From positions 1-64,000 of the forward strand of contig UBZT01000009.1 in assembly GCA_900470155.1 (NCBI GenBank): a stretch of DNA of 64,000 bases. The letters are read 5' to 3'. A program made the translations under genes and the position numbers. Below, one piece after another: positions 25,868 through 35,922 of the stretch. The stretch is from Hyphomicrobiales bacterium (GTDB taxonomy: Bacteria; Pseudomonadota; Alphaproteobacteria; Rhizobiales; Rhizobiaceae). The notes beneath the pieces are model-generated. The model was not told the DNA's origin. It made no database searches and saw nothing but the letters and a program-made list of their open reading frames with translations. Position 1 is the stretch's first letter. Every line of letters begins with the position of its first letter.

Positions 25868-26094
25868 CCTTGGCGATGGCGATGGCGGCTGGGATCGCGG
25901 CCTGACTAGGACGACACTCGATGGGCGAGCGCGCTTTTTCCTGCCTCCGCCAGCCACCTGCGCAACGCTTCTTCAGCAGCGAGAAAAAGCGCACACCTAA
26001 GCCGAAGGGATCAATCTGGCTATCAGATGACAGTGCTTACAATCGCGCCATCATATTCTTTACCTTCACGGAGAAGATCGGCTATCTGGTAAGG

Positions 26095-26751
26095 ATGAAC
26101 GAAAAAGCAGATACCATCTCACCGAACCAGTTGCGCCCGTCGCGGCGCAAGCGCGGCATCGAGCGATATGAGCTCCTTCTGGATGCTGCTGCGGCCGTTC
26201 TCGGTCAACGACCGAACGAGGATATCAGTCTGGCGCAAATCGCAGAGAACGCAGGCGTGCCGCTGGCGTCGGTCTACCATTTTTTTCCCAATCGCAATGC
26301 TGCGCTCGAAGCCTTGGCCAGTCGATACCATGGTCAGATCTTTGAACTTGCGATGACGGAAGGATCGAACATTCCAGATCGCTGGCAAGATGTCTTCATT
26401 TATCGCCTGCGTCGAAGCGCCGCCTTTCTGAACAGTGAGCCGGCGGCACTTCGTCTGTTTATGGGCGCTGGTGTCAGTGTTGAAATCCGCAACGTCGATG
26501 TATCGGGTAACGCCGCGATTGCCACCCGTCGTGCAGAGTATCTGCGGGAGGTATTCGATCTGCCGGCCATGCCGGAACTGGAGAAGCGGATCGCAATTTC
26601 CCTAGCACTGATCGACGGCATCTGGGCCCTGTCCTATGCCATGCACGGACATATTACCGACGAATATGTCGAGGAGGCCGTCCTTGCTGCCTTGACCTAT
26701 CTGCGCTGCTATTTGCCGGAACACCTGCAGAAGCGCGCCACCGTGTCTTGA
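26095..26751 (+). CDS. TetR-family transcriptional regulator
   Basis: A 218-residue regulator. The N-terminal TetR helix-turn-helix (about 22-70) reads IERYELLLDAAAAVL, then ISLAQIAENAGVPLASVYHF and FPNRNAALEALASRY. The C-terminal part is the usual helical ligand domain. The ATG at 26095 is preferred because homology begins there, though the frame is open from 25921. It is directly upstream of, and co-oriented with, the aminotransferase/importer operon. A 23-bp palindrome in the 285-base gap is a good operator candidate. A repressor of the following operon is the likely role. Confidence 0.88.
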   Translation: MNEKADTISPNQLRPSRRKRGIERYELLLDAAAAVLGQRPNEDISLAQIAENAGVPLASVYHFFPNRNAALEALASRYHGQIFELAMTEGSNIPDRWQDVFIYRLRRSAAFLNSEPAALRLFMGAGVSVEIRNVDVSGNAAIATRRAEYLREVFDLPAMPELEKRIAISLALIDGIWALSYAMHGHITDEYVEEAVLAALTYLRCYLPEHLQKRATVS

Positions 26752-26945
26752 GCACAATTCAATAATCGAAATTTCTAGCAACATTTTTGAACTGTGTCGT
26801 TGCATCGAAGGTTGGCGACGAGCCTCCCCTATTGCCGGTATGCACGCCGAATAGCCTTCAGTCTGGAAATTCCGCGGATATTTTAACCGCGGCGCCCATG
26901 ATTTGTGCAGTGCGAAAAAATGCCTACCCAATTGTCAGATTCAGT

Positions 26946-26968
26946 TTGATAATCGATTTTTTTATCAA
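26946..26968. promoter_or_regulatory. Palindrome before aminotransferase operon
   Basis: TTGATAA (26946-26952) and TTATCAA (26962-26968) form a perfect inverted repeat with a 9-nt AT-rich centre, about 70 bases before the aminotransferase start. Size and position fit a TetR-type operator, with the TetR gene just upstream. A second GC dyad, CCGCGG twice, lies at 26872-26891. Confidence 0.45.
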
Positions 26969-27036
26969 TAACTTTCTGGGTGGAAGGTCGATCTAAGTGC
27001 GACTGGCCGATCATCTCAAATTTCGGGCTATACAAA

Positions 27037-28323
27037 ATGCGAACAAATTCGAAAAACAGTGAACTGCTGGAGCGCGCCCGCAAAGTCATCCCGGGCGGAA
27101 TGTACGGCCACGAATCCGTGGCTCTCCTGCCATCAGAGTACCCGCAGTTTTTCTCAAGGGCTGATGGTGCCCGGCTTTGGGACGCCGATGGCAATGCCTA
27201 TGTCGACTACATGTGCGCCTTTGGCCCGAACCTTCTCGGCTACAATCATCCGACGGTTGAGGCAGCAGCGCGTGCACAGGCCGAACTCGGAGACACAATG
27301 ACCGGTCCTTCCGAATTCATGGTGCGGCTGGCGGAGGATTTTGTCGGCATGATCGACCACGCCGACTGGGCGATGTTTTGCAAGAACGGTTCGGACGCCA
27401 CCTCCATGGCAATGGTGTTGTCGCGAGCCCATACCGGGCGTCGCAAGATCCTCGTAGCCAGAGGGGCCTATCACGGGGCCTCTCCCTGGAACACACCGTC
27501 GCCCAAAGGCATTCTGCCGGAAGATCGGGCCCACATCATATATTTTGCATATAACGATCTCGATAGTCTGCGCGACGCGGTCAAGAGCGCTGACGGCGAT
27601 GTCGCAGCCGTCTTTGCCACGCCTTTCCGCCACGAAGTATTCCAGGATCAGACCACACCATTTGACGTCTATGCCAAAGGCGTGCGCCAGATCTGCGACG
27701 AGGCCGGCGCATTGCTGATCATCGATGAGATCCGCACCGGCTTCCGGCTGTCGCGTGATTGCAGCTGGGCGCGGTTCGGCGTCAAGCCCGATCTCAGCAC
27801 CTGGGGCAAGGTTCTTGCAAACGGCTATCCGCTCTCTGCGCTTCTCGGAGCCGAAAAGATCCGCGCTGCCGCACAGACGATTTTCGTCACCGGGTCATTT
27901 TGGTTTTCCGCTGTCCCGATGGCTGCAGGCGTCGAAACCCTGAGGCTCATACGCGAAACAGATTACCTCGAGCGCATGATCGCCATCGCCGATCGCCTGC
28001 GCGCAGGCATTGCCGAACAGGCGTCCTCCCATGGCATCGGCATCCGCCAGACCGGCCCCGCCCAGATGCCACAGATCCTGTTCGAGAATGATCCGGACAT
28101 GCGCTACGGTTATTTCTGGACGGCTGCCGCCGTCCGCCGCGGGGTCTACCTGCACCCCTATCACAACATGTTCGTCACTTCGGCGCTGACCGAGGCAGAC
28201 ATCGAAAAGACGTTCGAGGTCACCAATGCGGCCTTTGAAGAGCTGAAGCGGTCTTATTCATCGATCGAGCCACAATCCAATCCGTTCGTTGCCGCCCGCC
28301 TGGGCGCGATAGCCGCCGCATAA
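27037..28323 (+). CDS. Class III aminotransferase, GSA-aminomutase-like
   Basis: A 428-residue PLP enzyme of aminotransferase class III, closest in pattern to glutamate-1-semialdehyde aminomutase and beta-amino-acid transaminases (RKVIPGGMYGHESV at the start). The PLP-binding Lys is Lys258 in STWGKVLANGYPLS, and the cofactor Asp lies in LLIIDEIRTGF. The sequence differs from true HemL and the gene sits before a peptide/amine importer, so a catabolic transaminase is more likely than tetrapyrrole synthesis. ATG 27037 gives the usual family N-terminus; the frame is open from 26980. It is probably the first gene of the operon running to 35813. Confidence 0.9.
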   Translation: MRTNSKNSELLERARKVIPGGMYGHESVALLPSEYPQFFSRADGARLWDADGNAYVDYMCAFGPNLLGYNHPTVEAAARAQAELGDTMTGPSEFMVRLAEDFVGMIDHADWAMFCKNGSDATSMAMVLSRAHTGRRKILVARGAYHGASPWNTPSPKGILPEDRAHIIYFAYNDLDSLRDAVKSADGDVAAVFATPFRHEVFQDQTTPFDVYAKGVRQICDEAGALLIIDEIRTGFRLSRDCSWARFGVKPDLSTWGKVLANGYPLSALLGAEKIRAAAQTIFVTGSFWFSAVPMAAGVETLRLIRETDYLERMIAIADRLRAGIAEQASSHGIGIRQTGPAQMPQILFENDPDMRYGYFWTAAAVRRGVYLHPYHNMFVTSALTEADIEKTFEVTNAAFEELKRSYSSIEPQSNPFVAARLGAIAAA

Positions 28324-28364
28324 CGCCAGATCGCAGCCAATCACCAACAATAATGGGGAATGAC

Positions 28365-29975
28365 ATGACAATGACGGCTTTCACGAAAAAACTCCGTAAT
28401 GCCCGCAGACTTGCCTATGCCCTGGCACTTGCCTCCTCGGTTGCGCCCCAGGTGCTGGCGGCCGACACTGATACGCTGGTCATCGCGCGATCGATGGATG
28501 TCAACGCCCTCGATCCGGCCCGCGCCTTTTGCGATACCTGCCAGATCTACCTGACCTCGGTCTATGACACGCTGGTGACACTCGGCAAGGACAACAAGTC
28601 CGTCGAGCCGCGATTGGCCAAAAGCTGGGAAATCAATGCCGACCAGACGATCTTCACCTTCTTCCTCGATACCAAGGCGGTCTTTTCCGATGGTTCGCCC
28701 GTCGAAGCTCAGGACGTCAAATGGAGCCTGGAGCGGCTGAAGAACATCCAGGGCAGCCCGTCCTTCTTCATGGACGGCGTGAAGTCGGTCGAGGCGAAGG
28801 ATGCAGCGACGATCGTGGTCACGCTCGATGCTTCCAACGGTGAATTCCTCAACAAGCTGACGGCCGGCTTCACCGGCATCGTCAACAAGGATGTCGCAAC
28901 AGCCAATGGGGCGACAGCCGATGCCGATGCGGCATCCGCCGACAAGGCAGAGAATTGGTTCCTCGCCAATTCCGCTGGCAGCGGACCGTTCAAGCTTACC
29001 TCGTACCGTCCGGATGACGAGTTGCGCTTGGCGCGCAACGATGCCTATTGGGGCGTAGCGCCGGCATTTTCCGAAGTGGTTTTCCGCCAGTCGCAGGATG
29101 CCGTCTCCCAGGCACAAATGCTGGAATCAGGCGATGCCGACATTGCCATGCAGATCGATTTTGACACAGCCGGCTCGCTCGGAACCGACGAAGTCAAGAC
29201 CGAGGTCATCCCATCCTACAACTTCCTCTACATCGCCATCGGCGCTGGCGCGAAGTCGGCCCCCATTCCCATGACCCCAGACATCCGCGAAGCCATTGCG
29301 GCGGCCATCGACTATGAAGGCGTGATCGAGTTTACCGTCGGCGGCCAGGGCGCCAAGCAGTCCTCGCCGATCCCCAACGGTTTTCCCGGAACAGCAGGAC
29401 TGCCGGAACGCAAGCGCGATCTCGACAAGGCAAAGACGCTGCTGGCCAAGGCTGGTGTGGCCGACGGCTTCGAGATCGAGGCCGTCTATCCCAATGACAA
29501 CATCTATGGCGTCGACATCAATCTGATGATGCAGAAGGTCCAACAGGATCTGGCAGAAGTCGGCATCAAGGTACAGCTCAAGCCTTCCACCTATCCCGTC
29601 TGGCGCGACCAGATCAATGGCGATGGAATACCACTCACCGCCGTCTATTATGCTCCGGACTACTACGGGTCGGGCCAGTATGCGAACTACTTCGCGATGA
29701 TGCCGGGCACGTCCTGGTCGAAGCGCGCTGGCGCGGCAAACGATCCTTCGGTGATCAATCCGAAGGAAGCGGAACTCCTCGCCAAGGCGCTGGCCGCACC
29801 AGCGGCCGAACAGGAGGGCATCTATCATGATCTCGGGCTGGAAATGATGAAGGACAACATCATCATCCCGATGGTCAGCCCCAATCTGGTCCTCGCGTAT
29901 CGCGGCGATATCGAAGGGGTCCGCTATAGCGCCTGCTGCAACCTACCGCTCGCCGACATCAGCCGGAAGAAGTGA
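28365..29975 (+). CDS. Dpp/Opp-type ABC binding protein
   Basis: A 536-residue periplasmic solute-binding protein of family 5 (peptide, opine or nickel type). A Sec signal peptide ends at VLA-ADTD (about residue 29). The family features IARSMDVNALDPA and SVYDTLVTL, and later EVVFRQSQDAVSQAQMLESG, are present. There is no lipobox. Cys pairs at CDTCQ near the N-terminus and SACCN near the C-terminus could form disulfides and are uncommon in the family. The ATG at 28365 follows GGGGAA; an in-frame ATG at 28353 is less likely. The ligand is not evident. Confidence 0.92.
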   Translation: MTMTAFTKKLRNARRLAYALALASSVAPQVLAADTDTLVIARSMDVNALDPARAFCDTCQIYLTSVYDTLVTLGKDNKSVEPRLAKSWEINADQTIFTFFLDTKAVFSDGSPVEAQDVKWSLERLKNIQGSPSFFMDGVKSVEAKDAATIVVTLDASNGEFLNKLTAGFTGIVNKDVATANGATADADAASADKAENWFLANSAGSGPFKLTSYRPDDELRLARNDAYWGVAPAFSEVVFRQSQDAVSQAQMLESGDADIAMQIDFDTAGSLGTDEVKTEVIPSYNFLYIAIGAGAKSAPIPMTPDIREAIAAAIDYEGVIEFTVGGQGAKQSSPIPNGFPGTAGLPERKRDLDKAKTLLAKAGVADGFEIEAVYPNDNIYGVDINLMMQKVQQDLAEVGIKVQLKPSTYPVWRDQINGDGIPLTAVYYAPDYYGSGQYANYFAMMPGTSWSKRAGAANDPSVINPKEAELLAKALAAPAAEQEGIYHDLGLEMMKDNIIIPMVSPNLVLAYRGDIEGVRYSACCNLPLADISRKK

Positions 29976-29976
29976 C

Positions 29977-30990
29977 ATGCTGCGCTTCATCCTTCGCCGC
30001 CTCCTCGCAACGCCCTTGCTCCTGCTCGGTGTTGCAACCGTTGCCTTCTTCCTTTCGCAGATGACCAAGGGCGACCCGCTCTCGGCCATCGTCCCGGAGC
30101 GGCAGATGAACAACCCGGAGATCGTGGCGGCAGCGAAGGAGAAGTGGGGACTGGATAAGCCGCTTGTCGAACGTTACGCGATCTATATCGGCAATCTGGT
30201 CCAGGGTGATCTCGGCGTATCGTTTTCGACCCGTCGCCCGGTCAGCGCGGATATTGCCGACAGACTGCCCGCAACCTTTGAGCTTGTAAGCGTGGCGATG
30301 ATGATTGCCACGCTGTCGGGCGTCGCCATCGGCGTGATTGCCGCCCGTTACCGCGACGGACCGGTCGATTATCTCTCGCGCATGTTTTCGCTGATCGGAT
30401 CATCGCTTCCTGTTTTCTGGTCCGGGCTGCTCCTGCTTTTCCTCTTCTCGGTAAAGCTCGATCTGTTTCCCGGCCCAGGCAGGCTTGACGCAAGAACGAC
30501 GGCACCGCCAGATTTCACTGGATTCTACACCATCGACTCGCTTCTTGCTGGAAACTTCCCCCTCTTCCTCGAAAGCCTGCATCATCTTGTCCTGCCCGCG
30601 CTCGTGCTCGCCTGGTCGGTGGTCGGCATTATCGTCCGGCTTGTGCGCTCCAGTCTGCTGGAGGTGATGGGACAGGATTACATTCGCACCGCACGGGCGA
30701 AGGGCGCCGGTGAAGCGCGCGTCATGATCCATCATGCGCTACGCAACGCCTTGATCCCGACACTGACGATCATCGGCTTTTCCTTCGCCTATCTGATAAC
30801 CGGCGCCGTGCTGACGGAGGCGGTATTTTCCTGGCCGGGCATCGGCTCCTATGCGGTGACGTCAGCGAGATCGCTCGATTTTCCCGGCATTGTCGGCGTG
30901 ACGCTGGTCGGATCAACGGCTTTCCTGCTGACCAATCTGCTGACCGACATTGCCTATGCCTTCGCAAATCCCCGCGTAAAGCTTCAGTGA
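29977..30990 (+). CDS. Dpp/Opp-type ABC permease (DppB-like)
   Basis: A 337-residue inner-membrane permease with six helices. It has the DppB-type N-terminus (MLRFILRRLLATPLLLLGV) and the coupling loop with YIRTARAKGAGEARVMIHHA. It begins one base after the binding-protein stop, so the two are translationally coupled. Confidence 0.95.
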   Translation: MLRFILRRLLATPLLLLGVATVAFFLSQMTKGDPLSAIVPERQMNNPEIVAAAKEKWGLDKPLVERYAIYIGNLVQGDLGVSFSTRRPVSADIADRLPATFELVSVAMMIATLSGVAIGVIAARYRDGPVDYLSRMFSLIGSSLPVFWSGLLLLFLFSVKLDLFPGPGRLDARTTAPPDFTGFYTIDSLLAGNFPLFLESLHHLVLPALVLAWSVVGIIVRLVRSSLLEVMGQDYIRTARAKGAGEARVMIHHALRNALIPTLTIIGFSFAYLITGAVLTEAVFSWPGIGSYAVTSARSLDFPGIVGVTLVGSTAFLLTNLLTDIAYAFANPRVKLQ

Positions 30991-31000
30991 GGCCAACCGA

Positions 31001-31894
31001 ATGGAATTATCGTCAATGGTTGGATCGGAGCCTAAGGCCATCAGCAATTCGTCGGCCAGAAAACGCCGTCCGCCATCATTCCTGACATGGCTCGCCAAGC
31101 TGTCGCTGCCGGCCAAAATCGGCGGTGTGGTGGTTCTCTTCTGGATCGTCACGGCACTGACGGTTTCCCATTGGGGCCTGCCTGATCCGCTGCAGATGGC
31201 CGGACGCCGCCTTCAGGCCCCGAGCCTGCAGAACTGGCTCGGCACCGATGCGCTGGGCCGCGACGTCTTCTCCCGCACGCTGCACGGCGCCATCTATTCC
31301 GTTCCGATCGCGATCTTCGTGGTTGTCGCCGGTATCACCATTGGCGCCCTACTCGGCGCAATCGCCGGCTATGTCGGCGGTCTGGTCGACAGCGCCATCA
31401 TGCGGCTGGTCGACGTGACCGTGTCCTTCCCGCCGATCCTGCTGGCCATGACGGTTGCAGCGACGCTCGGTCCAGGCATCGTCAATGCAGCGCTGGCCAT
31501 GGTCATCGTCTGGTGGCCGGTCTATGCCCGGCTGATGCGGGCGCAGGTGCTGGAAGTGAAGGAGCGCGAACATGTAGAGGCTGCCATTGCCGGCGGCGCG
31601 GGACATCTTCGCATTCTTCGGGTTCATATCCTGCCGCTCTGTTGGACCCCGGTTCTGATCAATGCAACGATGGATTTCGGCCAGGTCGTGTTGCTGGCCG
31701 CGTCACTCAGCTTCATCGGACTGGGTGCGACGCCACCCTCGCCGGAATGGGGCTCGATGATCTCCGAAGGCGCATCGCGCTTCTACAACTGGTGGATCGC
31801 GCTTGGCCCGGGCCTGGCCATTCTCAGCCTCGTGCTCGCCTTCAGCTTCCTTGGCGACGGCCTGCGTGATCGGCTCGATCCGCGTTCGAAATGA
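31001..31894 (+). CDS. Dpp/Opp-type ABC permease (DppC-like)
   Basis: A 297-residue permease with a soluble N-terminal 40 residues, then six helices. GTDALGRDVFSR is typical of DppC/OppC proteins, and the coupling loop is HVEAAIAGGAGHLRILRVHI. It completes the membrane channel with the DppB-like protein, whose stop lies 10 bases upstream. Confidence 0.95.
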   Translation: MELSSMVGSEPKAISNSSARKRRPPSFLTWLAKLSLPAKIGGVVVLFWIVTALTVSHWGLPDPLQMAGRRLQAPSLQNWLGTDALGRDVFSRTLHGAIYSVPIAIFVVVAGITIGALLGAIAGYVGGLVDSAIMRLVDVTVSFPPILLAMTVAATLGPGIVNAALAMVIVWWPVYARLMRAQVLEVKEREHVEAAIAGGAGHLRILRVHILPLCWTPVLINATMDFGQVVLLAASLSFIGLGATPPSPEWGSMISEGASRFYNWWIALGPGLAILSLVLAFSFLGDGLRDRLDPRSK

Positions 31895-31906
31895 AAGGGG
31901 GAGACC

Positions 31907-32902
31907 ATGCAAGATCCCGTCAACACGCCCCTCCTGGAAATCAGAGACCTGCGCGTCAGCTTCGGCACCGGTGACGATGCGGCTGACGCCATATGCGGCG
32001 TCGATCTCTCGCTGAACGCCGGCGAAGTCCTTGGCATCGTCGGGGAATCAGGTTCCGGAAAGAGCGTAACCATGATGGCGCTGATGCACCTACTTCCGTC
32101 CTCCTCGCGCATCTCGGGCAGCGTCCGCTTCCAGGGCCAGGAGCTGGTCGGCATGTCGGCGTCGGAGATGACGAAACTACGCGGTTCGCGCATCGGCATG
32201 ATCTTCCAGGACCCGCTGACCGCCTTCAATCCGGTGCTCACCATCGGACAGCAGATCGTCGAGGCCCTGCGCCTGCATGATCGCAGCTTATCGCGGAAAG
32301 CGGCGCTGAACCGCACCATTGAACTGCTGGCCGAGGTATCGATCCCGCAGCCCGATCGGCGGGTGCATCAATATCCGCACGAGTTTTCCGGCGGCATGCG
32401 CCAGCGTGCCATGATCGCCATGGCAATTGCCAACCGGCCGGTTCTGCTGATTGCCGACGAGCCGACGACGGCACTCGACGTCACGGTGCAGGCACAGATC
32501 ATGGATCTCCTGCAGAAGCTGCGCGAGGACCTCAAGATCGGCATGGTGCTGATCACCCACGATCTCGGTGTGGTCGCCGGCGCCGCCGACCAGGTCGCGG
32601 TGATGTATTCCGGCCGTATCGTCGAGCGCGGTGCCGTCCGTGATGTCTTCCGTCATTCGCGCCATCCCTATACACGCGGCCTTCTAGGATCCCTGCCCAA
32701 GCTCAATGGCGGCGGCGGTCCGCTCGTCGCCATCGAGGGCATGCCGCCGTCGCTGCGCAACCGACCGCCTGGTTGCGCATTTCGGCCGCGCTGTCTGAGC
32801 GCCGCATGCATCTGCGCTGCTGAGGTGCCCGCGCTCCTGCCGGCCGGCGTCGTCGAAAGCGCCTGCCACTTCTCCCAAACCCTGGCGGAGAATGCCGCAT
32901 GA
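31907..32902 (+). CDS. Dpp/Opp-type ABC ATPase (DppD-like)
   Basis: A 331-residue ATPase. Walker A is [12 protein letters not shown], the signature [15 protein letters not shown], Walker [13 protein letters not shown] and the switch VLITHDLG. The C-terminal oligopeptide-transporter zone has a Cys cluster ([16 protein letters not shown]), which in this family can hold an iron-sulfur cluster. It works as a heterodimer with the next ATPase. The ATG follows a strong AAAGGGGGAG site. Confidence 0.95.
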   Translation: MQDPVNTPLLEIRDLRVSFGTGDDAADAICGVDLSLNAGEVLGIVGESGSGKSVTMMALMHLLPSSSRISGSVRFQGQELVGMSASEMTKLRGSRIGMIFQDPLTAFNPVLTIGQQIVEALRLHDRSLSRKAALNRTIELLAEVSIPQPDRRVHQYPHEFSGGMRQRAMIAMAIANRPVLLIADEPTTALDVTVQAQIMDLLQKLREDLKIGMVLITHDLGVVAGAADQVAVMYSGRIVERGAVRDVFRHSRHPYTRGLLGSLPKLNGGGGPLVAIEGMPPSLRNRPPGCAFRPRCLSAACICAAEVPALLPAGVVESACHFSQTLAENAA

Positions 32903-33918
32903 TCGAGCCCGAAACCTCCACGCCGCTTCTGGAAGTCCATGGCCTGGTCAAGGAATTTGCCGTCGGGCGCGGGCTGATCTTCAACAAGCCGACCGGCCAT
33001 GTTCGCGCCGTCAACGGCGTTTCGTTCAAGCTGGCGCCCGGCGAGACGCTCGGCCTGGTGGGTGAATCAGGCTGCGGCAAGTCCACGCTCGGCCGCTGCA
33101 TCATGCGGCTGCTGACACCCTCGTCCGGCGAAGTCCGCATGGCCGGCCGCGATATCGCTGCAGCATCCCCCAAGGAACTGCGCGCCATCCGCCAGGACCT
33201 GCAGATCGTCTTCCAGGACCCGATGGCCTCGCTACATCCGCGCATGACGATGCGGCGCATCCTCGAAGAGCCCTTGCGGCTGAAAAACATGTCGCGGCCC
33301 GACATGCGCCGGCGCGTCGACGAATTGCTGGACCTCGTGCAATTGTCGCTGGAGATGGCGGATCGCTTTCCCCACGAGCTCTCGGGCGGCCAGCGCCAGC
33401 GCATTGGCATCGCTCGCGCGCTGGCGCTCCAGCCGAAGCTGATCGTGCTGGACGAGCCTGTCTCGGCGCTCGATGTCTCGGTCCAGGCCGGCGTGCTGAA
33501 CCTGCTTCAGGGCCTGCAACAACGATTTGGCATTTCCTACCTGTTCATCGCCCACGATCTGGCGGTGGTCAAACACATCTCACACCGTGTGGCCGTGATG
33601 TATCTCGGCGGCATCGTCGAGATCGCGTCGGCTGAAGACCTCTATCACAGGCCACAGCACCCTTACACGCAGGCGCTGCTGTCCGCCGTGCCATTGCCGG
33701 ATCCCGACGCCGAGAAGGGTCGCAACCGCATCGTGCTGCAGGGCGACGTGCCCAGCCCGATGGATCCGCCGAGCGGCTGCCGGTTCCGCACCCGCTGCTG
33801 GAAGGCGACCAACACATGCGCACGGCTGGAGCCTGCGCTGCGGCAGCGCACCGACGGACATTTCTTCGCATGCCATCATCCCGACGATGCAGCTCTACAG
33901 ACCGCTGGAGCACAATAA
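32899..33918 (+). CDS. Dpp/Opp-type ABC ATPase (DppF-like)
   Basis: A 339-residue ATPase partner. Walker A is [11 protein letters not shown], the signature [15 protein letters not shown], Walker [13 protein letters not shown] and the switch IAHDLAVV. The usual C-terminal zone has [15 protein letters not shown]. The start overlaps the DppD-like stop by 4 bases (ATGA) and its own stop overlaps the next start by one base, showing tight operon structure. Confidence 0.95.
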   Translation: MIEPETSTPLLEVHGLVKEFAVGRGLIFNKPTGHVRAVNGVSFKLAPGETLGLVGESGCGKSTLGRCIMRLLTPSSGEVRMAGRDIAAASPKELRAIRQDLQIVFQDPMASLHPRMTMRRILEEPLRLKNMSRPDMRRRVDELLDLVQLSLEMADRFPHELSGGQRQRIGIARALALQPKLIVLDEPVSALDVSVQAGVLNLLQGLQQRFGISYLFIAHDLAVVKHISHRVAVMYLGGIVEIASAEDLYHRPQHPYTQALLSAVPLPDPDAEKGRNRIVLQGDVPSPMDPPSGCRFRTRCWKATNTCARLEPALRQRTDGHFFACHHPDDAALQTAGAQ

Positions 33919-34802
33919 TGCGCTACCGCGACTTTCTGGTGCTGATGGGCGTCTGCCTCATCTGGTCGCTCAACGTGATCATTGGTAAAGTGATGCTGAG
34001 CAGCTACGACATCCCGCCCTTCTATTATGCCGGCATTCGGTTCCTCGGCGTCGCGATCGTGCTTTCGCCACTGCTGCGTCCCATTCCTCAGCGGATCGGA
34101 CAGGTTGCGCTGGTCGGTCTGCTGGTTGGCGCCAGCCATTTCGGCTTCCTGTTCCTCGGCCTGTCGGCCGCCTCACCCTCGAGCGCGGCGATTGTCCTGC
34201 AACTCGGCATTCCACTAACCGCCATGTTGTCAGTCATCTTCTTGGGTGAACGCATCTCAAGCCTCAGGATTACCGGCATCGCGTTGGCGCTTGCCGGCGT
34301 GATCGCGGTCATGTGGAACCCTGAACAGATGACCGCCTCGATCGGCCTGGTGGCGATCGTGATTTCCACGAGTTCGCTTGCCGTCGGCGGTATCTTCTTG
34401 AAGCGCCTGCCGCCGATCGCGCCGCTGAAATTGCAGGCCTGGGTCGGCCTCGTCTCGTGGGTCCCACTGCTGCTCGCCTCCTGGCAGCTCGAAGCGGGTC
34501 AGATAACCACCTCGCTCGACGGCGGCTATGTCTTCCTCGCCGCAACGCTGTTTTCGGTTCTCGTGGTGACGGTCATTGCCCATACGGCCTATTTCGGCCT
34601 GCTGCAGCGCTATGAGGCCAGCATGATCGCGCCGTTGACGCTGGCCATGCCGATCATGACCATCCTGCTCGACGTGCTGCTGATCGGCGGCCATCTTAGC
34701 CTGCGCACCATTGCCGGCTCGACGGTGGCGCTTGCCGGCGTTCTCATCACCCTTAAGGCCCAGCCGCCGGCGCGCCGCGATCCCGTTCCGTCACAGACCT
34801 GA
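33918..34802 (+). CDS. EamA/DMT-family transporter
   Basis: A 294-residue membrane protein with ten predicted helices in two EamA repeats (WSLNVIIGKVMLSSY in the first, the second from about residue 150). This is the layout of drug/metabolite transporters such as RhtA or YdcZ-like exporters. In an operon with an importer and two aminotransferases it probably exports a product or surplus amino acid. The start ATG shares its A with the TAA stop of the upstream ATPase. Confidence 0.92.
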   Translation: MRYRDFLVLMGVCLIWSLNVIIGKVMLSSYDIPPFYYAGIRFLGVAIVLSPLLRPIPQRIGQVALVGLLVGASHFGFLFLGLSAASPSSAAIVLQLGIPLTAMLSVIFLGERISSLRITGIALALAGVIAVMWNPEQMTASIGLVAIVISTSSLAVGGIFLKRLPPIAPLKLQAWVGLVSWVPLLLASWQLEAGQITTSLDGGYVFLAATLFSVLVVTVIAHTAYFGLLQRYEASMIAPLTLAMPIMTILLDVLLIGGHLSLRTIAGSTVALAGVLITLKAQPPARRDPVPSQT

Positions 34803-34844
34803 TCGGCGATCCCGCCGTCCATTCCCATCTCCAAGGAGCAGCCG

Positions 34845-35813
34845 ATGTCTTTCATGGAAACAGTCTTTGCCCCCCATGCCGAGCGCGCAGCAAAGCTTGC
34901 GGAAAGCTGCAGCCCCTTCGCCAACGGGATTGCCTGGATCGAGGGCGAATTCGTGCCGCTGGCCGAAGCGCGTATTCCGTTGCTCGACCAGGGCTTCCTG
35001 CATTCCGACCTCACCTATGACGTGCCTGCGGTGTGGAACGGCCGGTTTTTCCGGCTCGACGACCATATCGACCGCCTGGAAGCCAGTTGCGAAAAGCTGA
35101 GGCTGAGGCTTCCCATGCCGCGCGCGGAGATGCGCGCGACGCTGGTTGACATGGTGGCCCGCAGCGGCATCCGCGACGCCTATGTCGAGATGATCGTCAC
35201 CCGCGGCCTGAAATTCGTCCGCGGCAACAAGCCAGAGGACATCGTCAATTCGCTCTATATGTTGGTGATGCCCTATGTCTGGGTGATGCCGCCCGACCTT
35301 CAGCGATCAGGCGGCAGCGCCGTCATCACCCGCACGGTGCGGCGCGTGCCGCCGGGTGCCATTGACCCGACAGTCAAGAACCTGCAATGGGGCGATTTCG
35401 TCCGCGGCCTGTTTGAAGCCCAGGACCGCAATGCCATCTATCCCATCCTGCCCGACGGCGACGGCAACATCACCGAGGGCTCCGGCTTCAACGTCGCGCT
35501 GATCAAGGACGGTGTGCTCTACACGCCGGAACACGGCGTGCTGGAAGGCGTGACACGTATGACGGTTTTCGATATCGCCCGCAGGAAGGGCATCGAGATC
35601 CGGCTGGAGCATGTACCGGTCGATTTAGCCTATCATTGCGACGAGTTGTTCTTCTGCACCACGGCAGGAGGCATCATGCCGGTGACCCGCTTGGATGACC
35701 AACCGGTCGGTGGTGGTCAGGTCGGTCCCATTACACGCATGATCTGGGAGGAATACTGGTTGTTGCACGATGATCCCTCCTACAGCTTCGCAGTCACTTA
35801 TCCCGACAATTGA
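34845..35813 (+). CDS. Class IV aminotransferase
   Basis: A 322-residue PLP enzyme of the class IV fold (branched-chain or D-amino-acid transaminase and aminodeoxychorismate lyase group). The PLP Lys is Lys178 in [15 protein letters not shown]. Further family features are [11 protein letters not shown] near the N-terminus, [15 protein letters not shown] and [15 protein letters not shown]. The GFLHSD element replaces the G.FRYGD of typical branched-chain enzymes, so substrate preference is open. D-amino acids or (R)-amines are possible. It is the last gene of the operon and converges on the minus-strand oxidase cluster. Confidence 0.92.
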   Translation: MSFMETVFAPHAERAAKLAESCSPFANGIAWIEGEFVPLAEARIPLLDQGFLHSDLTYDVPAVWNGRFFRLDDHIDRLEASCEKLRLRLPMPRAEMRATLVDMVARSGIRDAYVEMIVTRGLKFVRGNKPEDIVNSLYMLVMPYVWVMPPDLQRSGGSAVITRTVRRVPPGAIDPTVKNLQWGDFVRGLFEAQDRNAIYPILPDGDGNITEGSGFNVALIKDGVLYTPEHGVLEGVTRMTVFDIARRKGIEIRLEHVPVDLAYHCDELFFCTTAGGIMPVTRLDDQPVGGGQVGPITRMIWEEYWLLHDDPSYSFAVTYPDN

Positions 35814-35922
35814 AATCGAAACTCTGTTTGCGGTCACGTGTTGGCACGTCCACCTTGAAAGTCCAGACTCTTTGGCATCCCCGCGACTTGGTTCATTCGA
35901 CAATGCTGCACGGCAGTCAACT

